Below are positions 9,740 through 19,924 of a DNA stretch of 21,647 nt, piece after piece. A program made the translations under genes and the position numbers. How positions within the stretch are numbered: the stretch's first letter is position 1; each line of letters starts with the position of its first letter. Under the pieces are notes generated by a model. The model was not told where the DNA came from, did not search any database, and worked only from the letters and a program-made list of their open reading frames with translations. The DNA comes from Haplomitrium mnioides (lineage: Eukaryota > Marchantiophyta > Haplomitriopsida > Calobryales): NCBI GenBank assembly GCA_049999725.1, contig JBNGIS010008301.1, positions 1-21,647 on the forward strand, in the 5' to 3' direction.

Positions 9740-10460
9740 CTACATACACATAGTCTGCAAAGGGTGCAAAGGGTTTCTACACACACATAGTCTTTTGTGT
9801 GCTTAGAGTCCAAGTCTGCAAAGGGTTTCAAAAAAAAATCTTATATATGCATAGAGTATAAGTGCACGTAGAATTTCAAATAAAAAACCAATTCTAACCA
9901 TGTATTCATAGAGTCTACATGCGCATGTGGTTAAAAATAAAAATAACAAATCTTATGCACATATAAAGTTGCAAACAACTAAAACCAATCCCTTGCCCAT
10001 CTAGACTCTATCAACCTATAGGGTTACAAATAAAATTTTGAATCCTATACATGCATTGCATTACAAATAGCTATAGCCGATCCCTTTCATAATAGAAGTC
10101 TATGCAAGAATAAGGTTCCAAATAAAATTACAAATTCGATGTGGGTATAAGATTATAAAAAATATAACTAATTCCTTTTGTGCATAGAGTCTATGCACGC
10201 AAATAACTACAAATAAATTTACAATCTCTATGCACCCATAAGACTACAAACAACTATAATGAATTCCGAAATGTATAGAGCTTATGCATGTATAGGGCTA
10301 CAAATAAAAGTAATGAATCCTATGCATACATATGATTACAAACAACTATAATGTTTGTAAGGCACATATAGGATTACAAACAATTATAGTGAGTTCTATG
10401 CTTGTCAACTCTAAGCCCTCATAGGATTACAACAATGAATCCTCTCCATGCTTAGACTCT
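9740..10460 (+). repeat. Minisatellite array with ~91-bp higher-order period
   Basis: Comparable units start at 9916, 10009, 10101, 10192 and 10283, giving steps of 93, 92, 91 and 91 bp. Each higher-order unit consists of two related monomers of about 37-39 bp, each with a core such as TATGCATGTATAGGGCTAC followed by an ACAAATAAA or ACAAACAACTATA tail, plus a shorter piece of about 16 bp such as TTTTGTGCATAGAGTC. At the right end (10283, 10321, 10358, 10397) the short piece is missing and monomers follow at 38, 37 and 39 bp. The left end (9740-9915) is irregular. The core is an imperfect palindrome of the type seen in the other arrays. No coding potential. Confidence 0.8.
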
Positions 10461-11889
10461 CTTCTCACAAAGAGTTACAAAGAATAGCAACAAATTCTTT
10501 GAGTGCTTGTAGTCCATTAAGCTATTGGAATCTCTTAAGCTCACTAAATTTAAGACATCACATTTAGAATTGAATATATTAAACAGTAAAATAATCTTGA
10601 ACAACAAAAGCCAAAGTATTTTTTTTACCTTTGTTAGATTTCGAAGCAAATATCTTCCATATTGATTTAATCTCTTTGCACATTTCAAAAATAATATATC
10701 TATTATGTTAAGGAAATTTGATGTTTGGAAAGTACATTCTCTAGTGCTTTGTAAACTCAAAGAAGCTAAAAATGCAATTTGAATTATTCACTATCAGTTG
10801 TGCTATAATCATAAATTTCCCATTTGTTAAAATTACTAGGCAAATTATATCGTTGAAAGTCGGCATTACCTTATAGCATTCTTATACATACAATGGTACA
10901 CAAAGCAAATTGAATTCCAAGGTTTGAATCTTTTCTTGGTATTCTCACTATAATGTGATGTCTTGATTCTTCATGCTTTGCCAAAAGTATGTTTCTTTGA
11001 TAGCTCTGATGAATTTTGTCTTGCACAACATCACACAATTATTTTAGTAATATGAAATTCTCCTTAACTACAAAATTGATATCAAATTGGGTTTTTTCTT
11101 CATAAAACTCTCATCATGATGAACTTTTGGCAAAGAATTGTTATGTGAAGGATTTACCCATTTGGGTTTTGGCTTAGATAAAGAACTCTTATGCTAGGTT
11201 AGTTGATTTAGTCCATATGAAACCCTATTCATTAGAGATACAATAGTATCCTCAAAATCTTCTACATTATCCAAAGTATGTTTCGATTTTTTAGTGTACT
11301 TCTTGAATGTAGATATACAACTTTCAATTGTGGGAGAGCTTGACTAAGCCAAAACACTATCCTCACCAAAATCTTGAATATTTGGCAATGTTTTTCAAGA
11401 ATAATTGGATCTTATGGCAATAATTTTGGTGAAATAAGTTTCTAATAAGGAATTGTTGCATAAAATTTCATCTAACAATTTACTTAGCAGTTTAGTTTCT
11501 AGATGTCTTTTTTGTCACAATTTTTAGTCCAAATTAAGTAGAAGCAACAACTCTATTTAATATTGCCAAATGCAACAACATATTGCAATTAAAATTGAAA
11601 TGATGTTGCGTTTTTATTCTCAAAATCATATCAACAAATATATTCTCATCTTGGTTTTTGTCATCCTCATTAGTTGTTGACAACAACATATGAATGGCAT
11701 TATTTAGATGGTGATTTAAATGTTCATGAGTAGTCTTCAAGCTGTCACTCTTATGCTAGGGTTTCAGAGAAGGAGTTCTAGTTCTAAAGTAATGAAGTTT
11801 GGTTGGAGTATCAAAGCCTATGCAAACATAAGTCTGGTATTTTGAAAATATATTGAAAGAGTAAAATTTCATAACTTGAGTTGTATGTT
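10461..11889 (-). other. Possible decayed coding DNA, family unknown
   Basis: The minus strand shows several stretches of ordinary-looking peptide broken by stops: a run with NEDDKNQDENIFVDMILRI (about 11660-11600), one with STFKKYTKKSKHTLDNVEDF (about 11320-11260), one with HHDESFMKKKPNLI (about 11120-11080) and one with CVMLCKTKFIRAIKETYF (about 11035-10980). These read more like old exons than random AT-rich DNA. They lie upstream, on the same strand, of copy C, so they could be an N-terminal portion of the same kind of gene separated by the 9740-10460 array. I cannot match them to known DUF7869 N-termini with confidence. Confidence 0.25.
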
Positions 11890-11985
11890 GGGTCCCATGC
11901 GTGCATATTGTTCACTCTTGAATTCTATCTGTGCATAGAGTTTACTCTTTGATCTTATGTGCACATAGGCTTCACTCCTACTATA
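11890..11985 (+). repeat. 30-bp x 3 short tandem array
   Basis: Three units with cores at 11896 (CATGCGTGCATA), 11926 (TATCTGTGCATA) and 11956 (TATGTGCACATA) are spaced exactly 30 bp apart. Each core is followed by a related tail (TTGTTCACTCTTGAAT, GAGTTTACTCTTTGAT, GGCTTCACTCC). The first and third cores are near-perfect palindromes. A lone related core, CCTATGCAAACATAAG, lies at about 11818. This is the shortest array of the shared-core family in the window. Confidence 0.8.
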
Positions 11986-12950
11986 GTTCTACAAATAGAT
12001 ATATTATTGTATAGTAGAAGAGTTTTTACCCAATATACTTGACATCACACTTGATGCATTTTATTTACCAATTTTTTGTCCTCAAGATGACAATTTAAAA
12101 GATAGTTACCTTGTGATATAGTAGTGAAACTTTTTTGAGAACACAAATCTTGAAACTCCAATCTCTTTTTGCTTCTGCCTTTTAAAGTAGACAAAAAAAA
12201 ACAAGATGAAATGACTTAACAAATGGTTATAATCCAAATATGTATCCCAAAAATTCACTTTTAGAGAAAACTCCACAAAATGAAAAAATAGTGAAAAAAA
12301 TTTAAAGAAATTTAAGAAAGATACATATCTTTAGTGTTCTGTATGCAATATTTTTTCACCATACAAAATAACATAGTGAAAGTTATACAAATGACTTTTT
12401 GGCATGAAAACCACTTTTTAATTCTCAAGTATAAAAGAAACTAAGATAGAAATTTTTTTTTCCATTGTCATGAGCATACTTGTCATATTGCTTTTGTTTT
12501 TAACAAGCAGTTTTGAATTTTCTTATCATTTGGCTATATTTTGCCTCTCAACTTCACCTTTGAATTTGTTGTTCATTTTTATTCTAGATTTCATTAGCTT
12601 TTGTGAGCTACAAAGATGGCAGCACGGGCATCCGTTGTAAAGCATGCTCAACTCAAACCTTTTCAAACATAAGCATGATTAAACTTCTTGTAAGAACTTG
12701 ATATGCAAGGCATAGAGGGAGGAGCCTTGCTTTTTTTTGTTGGTGTTGTAGTATATAGCCTAACTTCTGATTTTAAGTAGATGGGTTGGAATAGGTAAGG
12801 CACCCCATTGGTTGGACTAACTAGGGATACACTTGGTTGTGGTGGTAGTGAGGTCCACTAGAACTCAAAGGATCGTAAGGGTGCTTTCTCTTCCCCCAAG
12901 ACCGGCTTAAGACTTGCAAACAAGTGTTGGCTTGTGGGTTTGTCTTTTGG
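11986..12950. other. Unassigned AT-rich DNA
   Basis: No gene recognised. A very short reading frame at 12616-12672 (+) begins with ATG in a good plant start context (AAAGATGGCA) and reads MAARASVVKHAQLKPFQT before its stop. It resembles the first codons of many plant proteins but nothing follows it. The stretch 12780-12950 is richer in G and C than its left flank, with strings such as AAGGCACCCCATTGG, and may be the edge of the block that follows. Confidence 0.4.
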
Positions 12951-15743
12951 CTTCAGAGATGGAACATATAGCAGAAATGAAATAAACCACTAACGTCTGA
13001 TTTTTTATGTGTTATAACTTGAAAGAACATATCAACCATATTAAGGCAAAGACTCATAGACATTCACATAACCTGAAATAGCACTCTACTCAATAGAAAG
13101 CTCTACGGTACCAATACAAGCATACTTCCAGCCTCAACCTCCCTTGGAATCTAGTGTACTCCATCATCCAATACTATAACAACCTTCCCTAAACTCCAAT
13201 GAATGATCTAGCACTAGACATAAATACCAGCCACCGGGACTATTCTAAACATCCCTCAACTTACCCAACACTTGAACTAAACATAGTAGAACAAAACAAA
13301 ACTCTTCACTCACATACAAACACACAACACATAAATGTTTCCACAATATGTTCTTGACTTTAGCTACCAGCCACATGAACCAAGCTTTGGGTAGTAGTCA
13401 TGCAACCATGAGCTCAAGATCACCCGTAGAAAGACTTCATCCCTAACACTGAGCTTCAAGATTCTTCAGCCTCACTACCACCATATTGTTCCTTACATTT
13501 GTACTCTCCATCACCCTTCCATGTTTATTGTAGTCTCCTTCACTCATATGCTCCTCACTTGTTCCAAACCCAATCCTTCTGACCACACTTGATTTTTCTT
13601 CTCACCTTACTCTACTATCTGCCCTTGAATTCCTTCCCCATCCCATGGCTTCCTTTCCATACCACTTTCTTTTTCTCCTATTTGCTTTGTGTTCAACCAC
13701 TTTAAATGGCTTTGCACCACCATCGAGTTCACCGTCCATCTCGTTTAACTCCTTTTGACCATCCTTCTTTAACTTCCCCAACAATAAAGCTCAAATTTGA
13801 ATTGCTCAAGGTGAAAAAGGACATTCGGCTTTAGTTGCCTCCCTTCTGAGATTGCCTTGAGCTCCCACGCTCATCTCTCGGGCGCGTATGTTGACTTTCC
13901 AACTTTAGATTTATCATGTGCTCGTCAATTGATTCACAACGTTGAGTACACACATCTTCCCCAAGGGCAATCACAAGCTTCTCTCAGAAGTATGGGCTGT
14001 CTTGCCCACCCCTTCATCCAACAAAACTTCTAGTATGCTTTAACATGCAACAGGGCTCAGTAAATAGGTGTGCACAACCAAGTGCACCAGAAAAAGGTAT
14101 GTGCTCTCTCTTTAATTCCGTTGCCCCGTCCTGTTTCGTTTTCTGCGGCACCCTGGTCCTCCTTCCCTTCTTGATATGACTCCTTTTCACTTGGGTACAA
14201 AGATCATGTAGCGGTGAGCACCTCTTTCTTTCACTGAGTCGGTTAAGACCATGCTTCCATCAAGCAAATTTCTTCCTCGAGCAGCGTTTCGTCATTCATG
14301 CGTCTTCTAACATTCCCCCACTCAGGAATTCACTCCAATATCTTGCAAAGTACTTCCTTGCTACCTTGATAGTCATCAGATTAGCAGGTAAAACATAGAG
14401 CACATGCGCATTGCCTAGATTCTTCACACATAAGGTTATTTTTCTTTTTTCGTTGAACTCTTCTTGGAGCATATTTTCATGAAGCTAATTCCTCTAAGTA
14501 GCACACTTCGATGCATATCAACTGTCCCACTATGAGATGTAGATTCAGTTGTTGTTTGGAGTTGTGACCCTTCTGCCTTCGATGTCAATCACTCCAAGGC
14601 AAGCTCGAGCGACATTCAGGTGTACTATAACGTGGATGCCGAGTTTGGTCCCCACTCTTCTCCCCATCTCATAGCTGGAATCCACCTCAAAACTCATTCT
14701 CTAGCGTATGGATTCTCTAAAACTGAAGGAACAGAAAATTCCCTTCAAGACTGACAAGAATTTGCCCTCGATGCAACATTTCCTCTCTTCCCCTTGCCAA
14801 GCATCCCTCACGCAGAAGCCTACTTTCGAATCTAGTACTTCACCTCAAGACATGTTCCTTCTTTGACCTGAGCCACCATACATTTTTACCTTGTCTACTT
14901 GCTGCTTTTGATTTCTTGTTATATTCCTTTCCGATCATTTCCTTTCCTTTTCCCTGAATCTCCAAACTAGTTAAGTAGATTGTTGTGATGCAAATAGAAC
15001 GTCACTCCCTTCGAATTTCTGGACTACTCTGTGAATACAACCAATAGGAGAATGACTTTGGCCTTTTTCACCCTATAGCAGTTGACAATGGGATTGCTCT
15101 TCATCTCCCCATTGTTGATGCATTTTAAATCGTATCTTGGCTCATGGCTCAGGCGTCAAGCTCTCACATATTCCTCTCATGTGTTTGTCTTCAACATAGG
15201 CAACTTGTCGCTATGCCTCATCCATCATTTCCACGATCTCAGGTGCATTGCTCTTCAACGCTTTCTTATGCCTCACTGATTCCCATCATTTCACTCCACA
15301 TTCAATATCTCAAATCAAGCTCTCGTTCCAATCACAAATTTTATTTCTGTCTACCATTTATTTTCTGCACACTAGCCTCTTTCATTTCTACCATTGTGCT
15401 TGATCTGCTTCTATATACCCTCCGACAGTGCATGTTACTGTTCATGCATGCTTCTTCCTCCCTTTTCTTCCATAGCTCCCCCAAAATTTCAGCGCATCCT
15501 CCTTCACATCACCCCAAAGTCCTTAAGCGACAAAAACATTGCCCTCTCCCAACCTACACCTCCTCCAACGGCATCTTCCTAGCAAAATTCTTGGAGCAAA
15601 CCGCACACAAAAAACAAAAACAAGAGAGCGCCCAAAATGAACCCCACTCATTTTTTAAAAATGGGCTCTTACTCCCATACGCATGGGCTATTTCCTTGCG
15701 ATTGGATCCAACATATCCACTCCATCCATTTTAGTCAAATCTT
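12951..15743. other. C-rich block of different composition, unidentified
   Basis: This 2.8-kb block is clearly richer in C (plus strand) and in CpG-containing words than the AT-rich DNA on both sides. The longest open frame in the window lies here (15144-15734, +, 196 codons from ATG), giving a Ser/His/Leu-rich peptide with hydrophobic runs and no domain I know; low complexity makes it an unlikely gene. The minus strand also has mixed-composition peptide stretches, such as 13784-13602 (ELNEMDGELDGGAKPFKVVE) and about 14680-14570 (VGTKLGIHVIVHLNVARACL), interrupted by stops. The composition change suggests an inserted, partly decayed mobile element or a different isochore, but no protein domain, LTR pair or target duplication was seen. 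Confidence 0.35.
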
Positions 15744-16447
15744 TTCTTTTGGCTTGGCTAGTAGCTTAGGTTTAGTATTCATTAATTAATATTTTTCTGT
15801 TATTTACTAACCCAAATAACTTTTTCAAAATCCTAAAAAACACAAAACATGTATTCACACACTTTTACAATATACACACACAAAACCCTTACGTACAATT
15901 GATGTCTTTCATTTTTTCTTCCTGCTAAAGCGATTTTCCTCTATTTCCCTCCATTTTTAGTTGTTCGTGCTATTGTTGTTGTCTGATCTGTTTCTCGACT
16001 TGATTGGTACCTATAATTTTCAAAGACTTGTGTTGTTTCTATGGTCATATTTCTAAATCCTAAAGAACCTTTTCTATTTTAAATTTAATAAAAAAATCTT
16101 TTCATTGAATCCTAAAATATCTTTTAAATGAATTTAAAAAAAGTCTTTCGTCCTTTTGTTTGAATAGTGTCCGTTGTTCATCATTTCTGCCATTTTCTTC
16201 GTTGATTTCATCCTTTTTCTTGCGTTCTTTCTCATTTTCCTCTGATTGCATGTGTCTTCATCTCCCATCTTAGACCCTAACAGATCCTTCATTTCAATCC
16301 TCAGCATTCCGTGCAAAGAACATAGCTTGGCTACTGTAGAATTCCCAAGAATGGGTCATAGCATGGTGGTAAGGACTAGAATACTTGGAAGAAAAACTGA
16401 CAAGCAAAGAGCAAGGTGCTTCCATAGACACCTCCAAACACAAAAAC
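15744..16447. other. AT-rich flank downstream of the retroelement
   Basis: This lies just beyond the integrase end of the retroelement (on its strand), where a polypurine tract and 3' LTR would be expected. I found no convincing polypurine tract, no TG...CA-bounded unit and no copy of it at the other end of the element. Two lysine-rich or mixed open stretches at 16134-16316 and 16294-16479 (-) overlap in different frames and are not convincing genes. Confidence 0.4.
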
Positions 16448-17018
16448 TCAAACACAATAGAGCTTAACATGATTGGCATTTATAGGGGCAGTACAGACTA
16501 TACCATCTAATGTTGAAAGGGTGAGGAAGCCATGGAGATGGACAGTTGCCACCCTATAAAGGGCCAGACTAGTGTGTAAAAAACTTGGGAGCAAAATGTA
16601 AGAATCTCATGTCAAAAACCAGGACCAGGTCATTGGTCACAAATGTGCACATCGTGATTGTTTTATTATGGATAAGCTTGATGCAGTGCTGATGGGCAAA
16701 ACGCAGATCTAAAGCTTGAATCCTATCCTCTTGCAATTGTTCTAAGGTTGCCAATCTATGTTACAATGACTTTAAGGGTCCTAATCAATTGGAAATGGCA
16801 ACCCGCAAGGACGAGACCTGTATTTCAATGGGCAGCAAGGCCTCTTGCCCGTAGACTAGGTGGAATGGTGTAAAATTTGTAGCTACATTGGTCAAGGAGC
16901 AATAGGCCCATAAGGCCGCATGTAAATGTTCATCCCAATTAGATCTGTGATGTGAGACAGTTTTGGTTAGAATGGCTTTCAAAATTTTGTTGGTACTCTT
17001 TGCCTGTTTTCTAGCCAC
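16448..17018 (-). pseudogene. Integrase, C-terminal third (relic)
   Basis: Begins at the deletion junction with QAKSTNKILKAILTKTV, the region of the third catalytic residue of the DD35E triad. Gypsy integrases have QAE or QVE here; this copy has K, so it could not be active even if the rest were present. It continues with NWDEHLHAALWAY, TPFHLVYGQEALLPIEIQ, ATLEQLQEDRIQALDL and NDLVLVFDMRF in one frame with stops near 16780, 16760 and 16555, then shifts frame and ends GFLTLSTLDG ... NANHVKLY before TGA at 16448-16450. The final stretch matches the GPF/Y-like C-terminal module of plant gypsy integrases. The first two catalytic aspartates and the HHCC zinc finger are missing. Confidence 0.88.
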
Positions 17019-17590
17019 GTTATCCAGAATTGTGTCGATAAAAGGAATAAGAAGTGTTATGGAATAGTTGCAGCATTAAAAGCCTTGAAATCACCACATA
17101 CTCTTACTGATCCATCAAGTTTGAGAACAACCACAATAGGTGAAACCCAATCTGTAAGGCGTGCATGGGATATGACGCCAGCATGTAGCATTTTTGTGAT
17201 GTCTTTCTAAACCAGTTCAATGTATTTAGGATTGAGCTTGTGTGGACACTTTTGTATAGGGTGAGCACCTGGTCAAAGCATAATATAATACTAGTATACA
17301 AAGGCTGGGATTCCTATCATCTCATCATACTCCCAAGCAAAAACATCAATGTATTTATGGATAAGTTGCAAGAAGGCTGGTTCTTGGGCCTCAGAAATTC
17401 CTTCATAGACTTTGAGACTCTTGTATTCTACTAGGAGAACTAGTAAGTCCTTAAACTGCACTTCTAAAAAGCTGCATGTGAGAAAGAGATGTCCAAAAGG
17501 ATCTAGAGTATTATTTTTGATTTTTGGGACCAAGAATCGAGAGGATGTGTTCACTAGAGATAAATCTGTAAATTGCTTCTCCAAAGATTG
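17019..17590 (-). pseudogene. Reverse transcriptase, N-terminal part (relic)
   Basis: Reads LKVYEGISEAQEPAFLQLI and YIDVFAWEYDEMIGI, then after stops PGAHPIQKCPHKLNPKYIEL, ITKMLHAGVI, DWVSPIVVVLKLDGSVRVC and GDFKAFNAAT (17152-17066), the fingers and early palm motifs of a gypsy RT. A one-base frameshift near 17050 leads to IPFIDTILDNVA and then directly into integrase. The catalytic YxDD box and the whole RNase H domain, which should follow, are absent. Stops lie at 17291-17293 and near 17266, 17206 and 17057. Confidence 0.9.
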
Positions 17591-17608
17591 AGGGGATGGA
17601 GAAGGGGC

Positions 17609-18050
17609 CTATGTATATATTGAGAGAACAACTCTCTGTCCTAGAGGTCTGATGGTCAACATTCCATCCGCAAAATCCAATTGTATGTGGCTTTGTTTAA
17701 GCCATGGACGCCAAAGAAGTAAGGGGTATTGATTTCTTTGCATTATACGCAGGACCAAATAATAAACCAAGTATTTCTGGTCCGCAAAGAGGGTTGGCAT
17801 ATTTCTGAAAACTCCCAGTGGTAGATCATCGCTGCCATTGGCAAGGCGAAGAACCAGAGAGGTTTTCTGTAAGGCACTAGTGGGATATCCAATGGAGCTC
17901 ATGGTATGCTCTATCATGATGTTGACAACAAAACTCGTGTCCAATGCGACGCTAGAATTATAATACCATCTATGAGAACAATAGTGGTTGGTGTTCTTGG
18001 GTCATATAAGGAGACCATGTGGACGATGGATAAGGCATCTTTGTTAGGAA
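17609..18050 (-). pseudogene. Retroviral-type aspartic protease (relic)
   Basis: The active-site region reads ALDTSFVVNIMIEHTMSSIG, with the catalytic Asp at 17939-17941 and DTS in the place of the usual D-S/T-G. It is followed by LRLANGSDDLPLGVFRNMPT and YPLLLWRPWLKQSHIQLDF, matching the flap and the second conserved half (usually LLGRPWL; here G is W) of plant gypsy proteases. The stretch just before the active site (TPTTIVLIDG) is in another frame, so a frameshift lies between about 17945 and 17965. A stop at 17609-17611 separates it from the RT linker in the same frame. Confidence 0.85.
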
Positions 18051-19069
18051 GCAGCTCTGCCATTGGATGAGGATCCGAGACCAGACTAAGAGGAATTGAA
18101 GAGGGAGAAGACGAAGAAGGATCCTCCATTGGAAGTGCTGAATGTGTGCGGCGTTTAGATCCCTTATGCTTGCTGGCCTTCACGAAACGGGTTGTTTGGG
18201 TCTTCTTCCAAGGCATGACAAGAGCTGATCGAAGAGAATTACGAGAGGGTGCATGGAGGCGCAAAAGCTTACCAATGGACATGTTTGCATGCTGTTGAGC
18301 AACATCTGAAAATATATCATATGGTGCAATGTTCTCTAGGGACAAGAGAAGAGCTTTGCACTTATAACGCCTCATAGGAATCCCTTTGACAGTCTTCTCA
18401 GGAGGGAGAGGCAAAGCTTCAGTTGTAGAATTCTAGTCTGGGCCAATAGAGGAAATATTTTGGTCGAGTGGAACATGAGGAGAGTGAATAGGATCCACTA
18501 GAGCATGCGTTGGAATCTTGTGAGGGAGATTAGCACAAGCATTGAGTGCCTAGGCGCTCGTGCTGGTGGGGTACCCAAGGGAGGGGCTGCCACTACACAT
18601 GGTTCTTAAAGACGAAGAGGGGCAGCAAGTGTGGCCAATTGAGCCCCAAAGCATAAGGTAATATTGAATGAGACCACGTGAACTTGCTAGACATTTTGTG
18701 GTGGACCAACATTTGATTTAACAGGGAGAGGGAGAACTGGAGTCGCTTGAAGGGCACCCAATAGCTGAGGCTGAGGGGTAGGAGCCAAAGCCAATTGCTG
18801 AGCTGGCTGAACTGCCTAAGTCTGATTGGACTGTGTCTTATAATACGTAATATGCGGTGGCGGAGGGGCGTACCTTGCTCCATAATTCTGAGTTTGTTGT
18901 GGTGTTGATTGATATTGTTGTATTGTTGATATTGTGGCTGATGATATTGCAAAGCCTGTTGGTAGTCTGTTTCATTGTACCCATCTTGGTGTTGTTGGGG
19001 AGCATGCTGGTTATGTGGATAAGACTGATATTCAATACAACTTTTCGATGTTGTAGTATAAACAACCAC
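18051..19069 (-). pseudogene. Gag C-terminal tail and gag-protease linker (relic)
   Basis: From the break near 19069 the frame runs through a Gln/Pro/Tyr-rich tail (QALQYHQPQYQQYNN; YGARYAPPPPHITYY; AQQLALAPTPQPQLL), then VGPPQNV and VVSFNITLCFGAQ, to a linker with YDIFSDVAQQHANMSIGKLL and a basic patch (TQTTRFVKASKHKGSKRRT). The YDI...SDL..Q.A..S...LL pattern is familiar from the linker before protease in plant gypsy polyproteins. The capsid part and CCHC zinc knuckle are not present. Several stops and at least two frameshifts (near 18890 and 18550-18590) are seen. The N-terminal gag half is cut off at about 19070. Confidence 0.75.
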
Positions 19070-19924
19070 TACTTTGAACTAGAAACAGGCTAATCAGAAT
19101 AGGAACTTGTTTTTTTGGAAAAATTGTGATTTTTCATATCAAAAAACATAAAAAACGAGGTTAATTTTTAGAAACAAAAAGTACATGAGTTTTTGGATTT
19201 GGTTTTGGTCGTTTCAGCAGCGTAATAGAGAAAAAGTCAATTTTGTTATGCAAAATGAATCAATATTACTAGTTTTTAGGAAAACATTGGAAAACTTGAA
19301 TTTGTTTAAAATCATAAAAATTACGGTAAGTTTTTATAAAAATTTGTATTTATCATTGATTACAATTCTAAGCCCAAAAGTTTAAATACACGTCACAAGA
19401 AACTATTTTGAAATATGTTTTATCGCACAAACTTGAGGCATGCATAGACATGGTGCTGTTTCAAACTTTTTTGTTGGAAAAATATTACAAAACACAAAGA
19501 AAAAGCCTAAGGAGACTAGAAGTCAAGGGAACGAGTTTGCAATGGTAAACACAAAAACAAAGAAAACAAAACATTGATGGATTTAAGAGCTTTATTTTAA
19601 ATGTCAAGAAGAAAGTAAGCTTTCAGTTTAAGTTGAAAAACTATGCAATCAAAAGTGAACGTAGGCTTTCAAAATGGTTTCAGCAATTAAAAATATTTCA
19701 TAGTTCAATGAAGCATATACTGAAACGTATCATAGTTCAAAATCAAAAAGGTAGTAGTTTAGGAGATTGCATTAAGATTGTAAATAGTAAACATGCCCAA
19801 GTTTTAGACTTGATTCAACCAAACAAAGGTCTCAAGATCTACAACAGAGTCTATGACTTGTGTACAAACAAAGTTGTAAGCGGTAGTCTTTGTATGAAGA
19901 AGCTTAAGGGTTACGCATGAGAAG
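19070..19924. other. AT-rich DNA between retroelement and 52-bp array
   Basis: No gene recognised. The stretch from about 19130 to 19400 resembles 5940-6200, which lies in the corresponding position next to another array. From 19633 to 19920 (+) the frame is open for 95 codons from ATG (peptide with KMFQ-like basic runs and LDLIQPNKGLKIYNR), but it has no domain I know and ends at the array; it may be chance. Confidence 0.4.

Larger units (their letters stand above)
16448..19069 (-). mobile_element. Ty3/gypsy LTR-retrotransposon relic, internally deleted, LTRs not found
   Basis: On the minus strand the order is gag tail (19069-18050), aspartic protease (about 18050-17609), start of reverse transcriptase (about 17590-17019) and the end of integrase (17018-16448). 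Protease-RT-integrase order defines Ty3/gypsy as opposed to Ty1/copia. The stretch before RT with YIDVFAWEYDEM is typical of plant Tat/Athila-like elements, so that branch is my guess. The element lacks the gag N-terminus, most of RT, all of RNase H and the integrase catalytic core: the RT start is joined directly to the third integrase motif. Stops and at least three frameshifts are scattered throughout. Between 17944 and 17057 protease and RT share one frame apart from stops. No LTRs or target duplication were recognised, so the ends are approximate. Confidence 0.9.

Noticed and set aside
13100-13114. Primer-binding-site-like string: minus strand TTGGTACCGTAGAGC resembles the initiator-tRNA site TGGTATCAGAGC
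   Set aside because: It needs an extra base, has no LTR end (CA) just upstream on that strand, and no retroelement proteins follow in the expected direction.
15144-15734. 196-codon open frame from an ATG
   Set aside because: The peptide is Ser/His/Leu-rich with low complexity, overlaps other open frames, matches no family I know and lies in C-rich DNA where stops are rare. Mentioned within the regional note but not called a gene.
17240-17434. Open frame on the plus strand opposite reverse transcriptase
   Set aside because: Shadow of the RT relic on the other strand.
18857-19093. Open frame on the plus strand opposite the gag tail
   Set aside because: It is the complement of the Gln-rich gag stretch, giving a Leu/Val-rich artefact.
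15744-19500. LTR pair round the retroelement
   Set aside because: I compared the flanks of 16448-19069 by eye and found no long direct repeat, no TG...CA bounds and no target duplication. The gag N-terminus is missing, so the 5' LTR is probably gone.
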